Positions 1-6,552 of a DNA stretch of 10,442 nucleotides are shown one piece after another. The stretch's first letter is position 1. Each line of letters starts with the position of its first letter. This DNA comes from Caulobacter sp. GTDB taxonomy: Bacteria; Pseudomonadota; Alphaproteobacteria; Caulobacterales; Caulobacteraceae. Below the pieces are notes generated by a model. It saw only the letters and a list, made by a program, of their open reading frames with translations, searched no databases and was not told where the DNA came from. The position numbers and the translations under genes are program-made. The stretch covers positions 1 to 10,442 of the forward strand of contig JAQGIN010000553.1 of NCBI GenBank assembly GCA_028291125.1. Direction: 5' to 3'.

Positions 1-1
1 G

Positions 2-1050
<1,049 letters not shown>

Positions 1051-1054
<4 letters not shown>

Positions 1055-1623
1055 GGCTGACCGCCCTCCCCGCCGCCGACCGCCTCGCCCAGCCGTGGAA
1101 GAACGGCGGCGGGACGACGCGCGAGGTGGCGGCCTTTCCGGGGAGCGGCGGTTTCGACTTCGACTGGCGGGTGAGCCTGGCCGAGGTCTCGGCCGGGGGA
1201 CCGTTCTCACGCTTCCCCGGCGTCGACCGCATCCTCACCGTGCTCGAGGGCGCGATGCGGCTGACGATCGAGGGGCGCGAGCCCGTGGCGCTGGATGCCG
1301 CCGCCGGCCCCTACGCCTTTCCTGGTGACCTCGACTGCGCCGCCGAGGTGATCGCCCCGGTCGTCGACCTCAATGTCATGACCCGCCGCGGCGCCGTCAC
1401 GGCGACGGTGTCGCGGTGGATCGTCGCCGACCCGATCCAGGTCCCGCTGACGACCTCCCTGACGCTGCTGGTGCTGGCCGAGGGCGAAGCGCGGCTGACC
1501 CTGGGCGGCCGCTCGGAAACGCTGGGCCGTTACGACGCCGCGCGGATCGACGGCGGGGGTGAGGTCCTGACCCTCGACGGCCGGGCCACCGGCTATCTGA
1601 TCGGGTTGACCGCGACGGTCTGA
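1051..1623 (+). CDS. hutD: HutD family protein (histidine-utilisation cupin)
   Basis: A 190-residue protein of the HutD family, a double cupin fold found inside hut operons. In Pseudomonas, HutD has been reported to act as a governor that limits hut operon activity; it is not a pathway enzyme. Visible family motifs are PWKNGGGTTREVA at residues 15-27, FDWRVSLAEV at about 37-46, PFSRFPGVDR at 51-60, and VVDLNVM at 104-110. The start ATG overlaps the hutU stop as ATGA and has no strong ribosome binding site of its own, which fits coupled translation. The next in-frame ATG would be internal to the conserved fold, and the open frame upstream of 1051 only shadows hutU. The length is normal for the family. 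A 7-bp hairpin starts at the last base of the stop codon. I am confident of the family; the exact molecular role is not established by the sequence. Confidence 0.94.
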
Positions 1624-1639
1624 AACGCCTTTGGCGTTT
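1623..1639 (+). terminator. Short hairpin directly after hutD, possible weak terminator
   Basis: AAACGCC (1623-1629), loop TTT, GGCGTTT (1633-1639) form a perfect 7-bp stem beginning at the last base of the hutD stop codon. The 3' arm ends in TTT followed by G, so the U-tract is minimal. It may end or attenuate the hut transcript before the next same-strand gene, which starts 71 bp downstream of hutD. Confidence 0.45.
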
Positions 1640-1659
1640 GTCCGGCCGCGACGGCCTGC

Positions 1660-1675
1660 CATGATGGGCGCCTCT
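1660..1675 (+). repeat. Left copy of a short direct repeat flanking the propeller/GT4 pair
   Basis: CATGATGGGCGCCTCT at 1660-1675 recurs as CATGATGGGCGCTCT at 3756-3770 on the same strand: 12 identical bases, then one indel, then TCT. The copies sit about 20 bp before the + strand propeller gene and about 33 bp beyond the - strand glycosyltransferase start, so they bracket the convergent pair. A 12-base match can arise by chance in a window of this length. Confidence 0.35.
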
Positions 1676-1681
1676 GCGAAC

Positions 1682-1686
1682 AGGAG
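1682..1686 (+). promoter_or_regulatory. Shine-Dalgarno AGGAG supporting a TTG start
   Basis: AGGAG lies 8 bases before TTG at 1695 and is too far (26 bases) from the first ATG at 1713. It therefore decides in favour of the unusual TTG start. Confidence 0.7.
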
Positions 1687-1694
1687 CCGGCCGC

Positions 1695-2597
1695 TTGGCG
1701 CTCGTAAAAGACATGTGGCGCGTCGGCATGGTTCGCGCGCCGCTGAAGGATCTGCTGCCGGCCGGGGCTCTGGCCCAGCACGAGGTGATCTGGCTGCCGG
1801 ATCCGGGCTCGCTGCGGTTCTTCGCCGATCCGTTCGGAGTGTGGCGCGACGGCCGGCTCTACGTGTTCGTCGAGATCTATGACTATCGCGATCGGGTCGG
1901 CGCCATCGAGGTGCTGACCTATGATCAGGACCTCGATCTGCTCGATCGCCAGCCGGCCCTCAAGGAACCGTGGCACCTGTCCTATCCGTTCCTCATCGAG
2001 ACCGGCGGTGAGACCTACATGCTTCCCGAGGCCCATCGCTCCGGCAAGCTGACCCTCTATCGCGCCGACGACTTCCCCACCCGCTGGACGCCGGTCCAGA
2101 CGATCGACCTGGACCAGGTGGCGATCGACGCCACGCCCTTGTTCCATGACGGCCTGTGGTGGCTGTTCTACACCCCGGCCACCACCCGGGCGGCCAAGGT
2201 CGGCGCTCTGCACGTGGCCTTCGCCGAGTCGATCACCGGTCCCTGGACGCCCCATCCGGGCAATCCCGTCCGTCTCGATCCGTCGAGCGCCCGCCCCGGC
2301 GGCACGCCGGTCGTCGTCGACGGCGCCATCGTCCTGCCGGTGCAGGACTGCCGGAAAACCTATGGCGGCGCGATCCGCCCGCTGACCATCACCGTGCTGA
2401 CCCCGGACCGCTTCGAGGCCCAGGCCGGCGAGGCGATCACCGCCCCGGCCGGTTTCGGCCGGCACGTGGCGGGCTTCCACACCCTGTCGGCGGCCGGTCC
2501 GGTTACGCTGATCGACGCCAAGCGGCTTGTGGTGTCGCCAGCATCGCTGGCGCTGGACGTCCAACGGGAATGGCGAAAACGCGCGCGGCGGTCTTGA
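1695..2597 (+). CDS. Five-bladed beta-propeller-like protein of the GINT1 N-terminal domain family (GH43/GH32-like fold)
   Basis: The product is 300 residues with no signal peptide or membrane segment, so probably cytoplasmic. Blade-type repeats run along the chain: RFFADPF (41-47), WHLSYPF (93-99) with a following YMLPEA (108-113), AIDATPLF (143-150) with WWLFYT, ARPGG (199-203), QDCRKTYGGAI (217-227) and GFHTL (260-264). This layout matches the family named after the N-terminal domain of plant glucosamine inositolphosphorylceramide transferase; bacterial members sit among surface-polysaccharide genes and have no settled activity. The start is TTG at 1695 because AGGAG (1682-1686) lies 8 bases upstream; ATG at 1713 is the alternative. 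The 3' end runs 95 bp into the oppositely oriented glycosyltransferase gene, covering the last 31 residues here, which contain a basic tail (REWRKRARRS). The family call comes from motif recognition alone; a GH43-like glycosidase is the main alternative. Confidence 0.72.
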   Translation: MALVKDMWRVGMVRAPLKDLLPAGALAQHEVIWLPDPGSLRFFADPFGVWRDGRLYVFVEIYDYRDRVGAIEVLTYDQDLDLLDRQPALKEPWHLSYPFLIETGGETYMLPEAHRSGKLTLYRADDFPTRWTPVQTIDLDQVAIDATPLFHDGLWWLFYTPATTRAAKVGALHVAFAESITGPWTPHPGNPVRLDPSSARPGGTPVVVDGAIVLPVQDCRKTYGGAIRPLTITVLTPDRFEAQAGEAITAPAGFGRHVAGFHTLSAAGPVTLIDAKRLVVSPASLALDVQREWRKRARRS

Positions 2598-3723
2598 GCG
2601 GCGCCGCGGACGCCGCTCCCAGCCGCACGGCCACGACGGTGTCGAACACCTGGAGATAGGCGTCGGAAATCGGGCCGATCCGATAGTCGGCCACGAGACT
2701 GGCCAGGGCGTGCGGATCGGGCGCGGGCTTGGCCAGCACCTGGCGCAGGCCTTCCGCCAGGGCGGAGACGTCGCCGATCGGCGCTACGTGGCCGACCGGG
2801 GCGGACGTCAGCAACTCCCGGGCCGCCGCCGTGCAATCGGTGCTGACGACGGGACGCCCGGCGCCGAGCGCCTCGACGATGACCGCCGCGTAGCCCTCGT
2901 AATAGGAGGTGAGCAGAAAGGCGCGAGCGGCCCGCAGCCACGGCCGGACATCCGGCACATAGCCCGGAAACGTCACCCGGTCGGCCACGCCCAGCTCGAT
3001 CGCCAGCGCCGCCAGCTTGGCGCGGTCCGGCCCCTCGCCGACGACCACCAGGCGCGCGGCCTCGTCATCGAGTTGGGCGAAGGCGCGCAGGGCGAGGTCG
3101 AAGCCCTTTTCCGCGACCAGACGCCCAGCCGCGAGGATGATCTTGCCGTCGGCGCTGGGGAGGAAGGCATGGTCCTGGTCGTCCAAGGCCGGCAAGCGAA
3201 TGCACTGGGTGATCCGCCGCCCGAGGACGTGGTCGGCGTCCTTGGTCATCTCGGCCGACAAGGAGATCGCCCGATCGACGTTGCGAAATTGCCGGCGGGT
3301 CCGGAGATTGTAGGGGATCTGGGCGATCTTGCCGCGCCCATGGCGGTAGAGGGGCGTGCTGATCTGGGCGACCACGCCGGGCCGCTGATCGGTGGGCAGC
3401 GCGTCGAGCGCCGACAGCACCGGCCAGTGATAGTTGCCCGGCACGAACAGGATGTCGGGCCGGCGGGCGGCGACATAGGCCGCCGCGGCCCGCGCCAGCC
3501 GCTTGCGCGAGCCGGGACCGCGCGGAATGGGCGGATCGCATTCCACCACCTCGACCCCGGCGTCGATCAGCTCGGCCAGCGGGCCCTCGCGGGCGCCGCA
3601 GAACAATGTCACCGTCCGCCCCGAGGCGGCCCAGCGGTTGGCCAGCCGCACGGCGATGCGTTCGGATCCCCCTAGCGGAAGGTCGTGCAGCACGATGGCG
3701 ATCGTGCGAGCGCTTTGGCTCAT
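2503..3723 (-). CDS. Glycosyltransferase, GT4 type (GT-B fold)
   Basis: A 406-residue retaining sugar transferase likely acting on the cytoplasmic face of the inner membrane, moving a sugar from a nucleotide donor to a surface-glycan intermediate. The N-terminal acceptor half opens with a beta-strand and the GGSER motif (residues 18-22). The C-terminal donor half has GRLVAEKGFD (200-209), VVVGEGPDR (226-234) and the E-x7-E signature E276-E284 in YYEGYAAVIVEALGAGRPVV. No membrane span is evident. Start: ATG at 3723-3721 with only a weak G-run 10 bases upstream; the ATG overlaps the stop of a 12-codon reading frame (3758-3720). The last 31 residues (376-406) overlap the convergent propeller gene and extend past the usual GT4 fold end, so they may be a non-essential tail. 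There is no obvious terminator within its 3' end. Donor and acceptor sugars cannot be told from the sequence. Confidence 0.9.
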   Translation of the reverse strand: MSQSARTIAIVLHDLPLGGSERIAVRLANRWAASGRTVTLFCGAREGPLAELIDAGVEVVECDPPIPRGPGSRKRLARAAAAYVAARRPDILFVPGNYHWPVLSALDALPTDQRPGVVAQISTPLYRHGRGKIAQIPYNLRTRRQFRNVDRAISLSAEMTKDADHVLGRRITQCIRLPALDDQDHAFLPSADGKIILAAGRLVAEKGFDLALRAFAQLDDEAARLVVVGEGPDRAKLAALAIELGVADRVTFPGYVPDVRPWLRAARAFLLTSYYEGYAAVIVEALGAGRPVVSTDCTAAARELLTSAPVGHVAPIGDVSALAEGLRQVLAKPAPDPHALASLVADYRIGPISDAYLQVFDTVVAVRLGAASAAPLKTAARVFAIPVGRPAPAMLATPQAAWRRSA

Positions 3724-3755
3724 CGAAGACGCGCCCCCCGGCGCAGATGCGGCGA

Positions 3756-3770
3756 CATGATGGGCGCTCT
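3756..3770 (+). repeat. Right copy of the short direct repeat flanking the propeller/GT4 pair
   Basis: CATGATGGGCGCTCT is the partner of the copy at 1660-1675, in the same orientation on the + strand. It lies in the 199-bp gap upstream of the glycosyltransferase. Nearby, CGCGTC (3774-3779) and GACGCG (3785-3790) form a 6-bp inverted repeat with a 5-base loop, of unknown role. Confidence 0.35.
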
Positions 3771-3868
3771 AGACGCGTCGCATGGACGCGATCCCAAGCC
3801 CCCATGGATCAGACGTCACCGGTCGACGTCGCCCTCAATGGCGGCCGAGGGACGCCGCCGCGGACACG

Positions 3869-3899
3869 AAAAAGGCGGCCCCCGCGAAGGGGCCGCCTC
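3869..3899 (-). terminator. Rho-independent terminator after the M14 peptidase gene
   Basis: On the - strand a 10-bp stem, AGGCGGCCCC paired with GGGGCCGCCT on the + strand (3873-3882 with 3889-3898), has a 6-base loop and is followed by TTTTT (complement of A3869-3873). It starts about 25 bases after the peptidase stop codon. The stem, small loop and U-run make it a classical terminator. It separates the receptor-peptidase operon from the downstream glycosyltransferase on the same strand. Confidence 0.9.
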
Positions 3900-3922
3900 G
3901 TTCTTCCAGGGAAGGTCGAACT

Positions 3923-6478
3923 CTACTTGTACAGCGTGTTGAACACGAACTTGTAGGTCCCGTGGCTCTGGGCCCGCCACTGCGGCTTGAAGCCGTAGAG
4001 GTAGATGGTCCCCTTGCCGTACTGGACTTCCAGCGCCGCGGCCTTGCCGGCGATCTTCTCGGGATGCAGCAGGACGCCGCTGCGCAGCGGATTGCCCTCC
4101 GCCGCATAGGAGGCCAGCACCTTGCCCTTGAAGCCGTCCTTCACCGCGAAGGCGGGGCCGCGCTCGAACATCACGATCGGATCGCTCGGCAGGCCGGCGG
4201 TGGCCGAGGCGGCCTCGCCCAGCTGGATCTGCAGCAACGCCCCCGAGCAGAAGAACTCCTCGCTCTTCACGCCCTTGAGGATGTTGGTCACCGGCAGGGC
4301 GAACAGGTCGATCACCGCGTCCGAGGCGTTGTTCAGCGCCACCAGGGTGCCGCCCTCGGCCACGAAGGCCTTCAGGGCCTCGCCGCCGTCGTCGCCGATA
4401 CCGCCCGAGTAAGGGGCCGGGGCGTCCTCGGCCTTGATGCCGTCCTTCAGCGAGCCCAGCGGCCCGGCCGCGCCGCGGCCGCCCAGATCGGGCAGGATGA
4501 TGGCGTCGTACTTGGCCTTCAGCTTCCCGGCCTTGACGTCGGCGTTATAGACGCTGCTCGGCGCGTAGTCGTACTTCTCGAGGATCCAGCGGGTCCAGCC
4601 CTCGTCGATGTTCGACCCCCACTGGCGGTAGAGGCCGACCTTGGCCTTCTTCACCGCCACGGCCTTGGGCGCGCTCTTCACCGCCGTGGCGACCACGCCG
4701 TTGTCGGCGGCGATGGTCTGCATCACCGCCTTGCCCAGGCCGCGGACGACGATGTCGCCGTTGTCGGCGAAGGCCAGCTTGCCGCCGGCCTTGGCCACGT
4801 CGTTCATCGCCGAGAAGCTGCCATTGACCTTGCGGTCGAGGGTGAAGGCGCCGCCGGTCCCGGCCACGCCGCCCTTGACGCCCTCGGCCTTGGCCACCTG
4901 GGTCAGGGCCGCGCGTTCGGCCGGGGCGACCACGGTCGTCACCGGATCGACCTTGACGCCCATCTGCATCGACAGCGTCCATCCGGTGACGTCATAGGGC
5001 AGGTCCACCGGCTTGCCGTCGCCGCCGAGGATGGCGTCGGGGTATTTTTGCGGCTCCAGCAGTTCCTTGGCCAGGCCGGCGAACGGCTGGTCCATCAGCA
5101 CCACGAACGAGCCGGCCGGATAGGACGTCCCGCCCACGGTGCCGGCGGTCTTGGCCTGGTGCACGTCGAGGCCGTGATCGATGAACTTCTGGGCCAGCAG
5201 GGCCGCCTCGTTCATGTCGGCCTGGCCGGCCGGGATCACATAGGCGAACGGGCCTTCGGTGCTGTATTTCTTGATGTTGTCGCGGCCGGCTTGATAGCGG
5301 TTGTACAGCAGGGTCTCGCGATATTTGACCCCGGTCTCCAGCACCGACATCGAGGCGGTGACCATGTAGTCGACCGAGTCCTTCAGCCGCCACTCGCCGC
5401 CCTTCCAGGGGCTCGGGTACCAGATGGTGGCCTTCAGATCCTGCATGTTCTTGGGGAAGTCCGAGACCTTCGAGGTCTTGGGCGTCGCCGAGTCGTGGGC
5501 GGTTTCGGTGAAGAACGACATCGTGTTGCGGAACACGTGGGTGTAGTCGAGGAAGCCGGCGTACCAGTTGTCGAAGCGGGCCATGGCGATCGCGCCCGGC
5601 TTTTGCTCCTTCTCGAACCGCGCCATCATGTTGGTGCCGATGGCGTTGGTCCAGATGCGCATATAGGGGCTGATGTTCGACGAGATCGGATCGGCGAACG
5701 GCGGCATCCAGATGCGGGCCGGGAACGGCGCGGTCTGGTGCTGCGAGTACCAGATCTGCGGGGCGTAGCTCTGCTCGGCCTTGGTGACGACCTGGCTCTC
5801 GATCATGTTGAGCATGTAGCCGTCGCGATTGTTGTCGTGGCCGACATACTCCTGGTACAGCCACGGCATCTTGCTGGTTTCGTACTTGGAGCCGAGGTTC
5901 TTGCGGTACCAGTCGACGATCATGTCCTGGCCGTCGGGATTGAGGGTCGGCCACAGCACCAGGATGACATTGTCGAGGATGGCGTCGATCTCGGCGTCGT
6001 TCTGGGCCGAGACCAGCTTGTAGGCCAAGGCGATCGGCAGCTGGTGATCGGCCACTTCCGAGGCGTGCATGCCGCCGTCGATGTGGATGATCACCTTGCC
6101 TTCGGCCGCGAGGGCCTTGGCCTGGTCGTCGGTCAGCCCCTTCACGGCCCCCAGCTTCTTGGAGAGGTCGATATAGTGGTCGAGCTTGGCCAGGTTGGCG
6201 GGCGACGAGATCACCGCATATTCCATCACCTTGCCTTGGGTGGTCTTGCCGGCGGTGAACATCTTCATGCGGTCGGTCGAGGCGGCCAGCTTGTGAAAAT
6301 AGCCGATCGAGTCCTCGTAATTGGCCAGGTAGTAGTCGTCGCCGGGATTGTGGCCCAGCACCGAGATCGGGGTGGGCGCCTCGGCCAGGGCCACGCCCGG
6401 AGCCGCGGAGGCCAGCAGGATGGCCAGCGCCGAGGCCGCCCCCATCGCCAGGGTCTTGAAGTCAATTCGCTGAGCCAT
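3923..6478 (-). CDS. Exported M14-family zinc carboxypeptidase with GATase-like C-terminal region
   Basis: An 851-residue metallopeptidase, probably periplasmic or secreted. A signal peptide occupies residues 1-32 (hydrophobic core LAMGAASALAILLA, cleavage after GVALA). In the M14 domain the zinc ligands are H138-x-x-E141 (GGMHASE) and H247 (WYSQHQT). N217-R218 (NNRDG) matches the carboxylate-binding Asn-Arg pair, and E325 (TET) the catalytic Glu. The spacings 106 and 78 are close to carboxypeptidase A, so the site looks intact. NPDG is at 180-183. Residues ~609-835 resemble a class I glutamine amidotransferase-like (ThuA-like) Rossmann domain (KVGLYRQWG, YDAIILPDLGG, LKAFVAEGGTLVALNN) but show no clear nucleophile elbow, so it probably binds rather than catalyses. 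Start ATG has AAAGG 8 bases upstream. The gene follows the TonB-receptor gene by 74 bp and ends in a strong terminator. It likely trims peptides taken up by that receptor; the substrate is unknown. Confidence 0.9.
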   Translation of the reverse strand: MAQRIDFKTLAMGAASALAILLASAAPGVALAEAPTPISVLGHNPGDDYYLANYEDSIGYFHKLAASTDRMKMFTAGKTTQGKVMEYAVISSPANLAKLDHYIDLSKKLGAVKGLTDDQAKALAAEGKVIIHIDGGMHASEVADHQLPIALAYKLVSAQNDAEIDAILDNVILVLWPTLNPDGQDMIVDWYRKNLGSKYETSKMPWLYQEYVGHDNNRDGYMLNMIESQVVTKAEQSYAPQIWYSQHQTAPFPARIWMPPFADPISSNISPYMRIWTNAIGTNMMARFEKEQKPGAIAMARFDNWYAGFLDYTHVFRNTMSFFTETAHDSATPKTSKVSDFPKNMQDLKATIWYPSPWKGGEWRLKDSVDYMVTASMSVLETGVKYRETLLYNRYQAGRDNIKKYSTEGPFAYVIPAGQADMNEAALLAQKFIDHGLDVHQAKTAGTVGGTSYPAGSFVVLMDQPFAGLAKELLEPQKYPDAILGGDGKPVDLPYDVTGWTLSMQMGVKVDPVTTVVAPAERAALTQVAKAEGVKGGVAGTGGAFTLDRKVNGSFSAMNDVAKAGGKLAFADNGDIVVRGLGKAVMQTIAADNGVVATAVKSAPKAVAVKKAKVGLYRQWGSNIDEGWTRWILEKYDYAPSSVYNADVKAGKLKAKYDAIILPDLGGRGAAGPLGSLKDGIKAEDAPAPYSGGIGDDGGEALKAFVAEGGTLVALNNASDAVIDLFALPVTNILKGVKSEEFFCSGALLQIQLGEAASATAGLPSDPIVMFERGPAFAVKDGFKGKVLASYAAEGNPLRSGVLLHPEKIAGKAAALEVQYGKGTIYLYGFKPQWRAQSHGTYKFVFNTLYK

Positions 6479-6506
6479 TCCCTAAACCTTTAATCTTGGT
6501 GACAGA

Positions 6507-6536
6507 ACAAGGCCCCGGCCGGAGGCCGGCCGGGGC
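6507..6536 (-). terminator. Strong GC hairpin between TonB receptor and peptidase genes
   Basis: Positions 6512-6522 and 6526-6536 form a perfect 11-bp, all-GC stem with a 3-base loop. On the - strand it follows the receptor stop codon by about 16 bases and is trailed by CTTGTTCTG, a poor U-tract. It could terminate partially, so that the receptor is made in excess over the peptidase, or protect the 3' end of a processed receptor mRNA. Confidence 0.6.
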
Positions 6537-6552
6537 GCGAGAACTGGGACGT

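Noticed and set aside
1593..2564. 323-codon - strand open frame opposite the propeller gene
   Set aside because: Biased, repetitive composition and no ribosome binding site or family motif; the + strand frame has blade motifs and a good Shine-Dalgarno sequence.
2527..3675. 382-codon + strand open frame opposite the glycosyltransferase
   Set aside because: Antisense shadow; the - strand carries the GT4 E-x7-E and donor-binding motifs.
3782..6493. 903-codon + strand open frame opposite the M14 peptidase
   Set aside because: It is a composition shadow: in GC-rich coding DNA the antisense frame is often free of stops. Its protein is a low-complexity run of G, H, V, R and L with no domain, while the - strand has a signal peptide and complete active-site motifs. 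It also reads through a textbook terminator.
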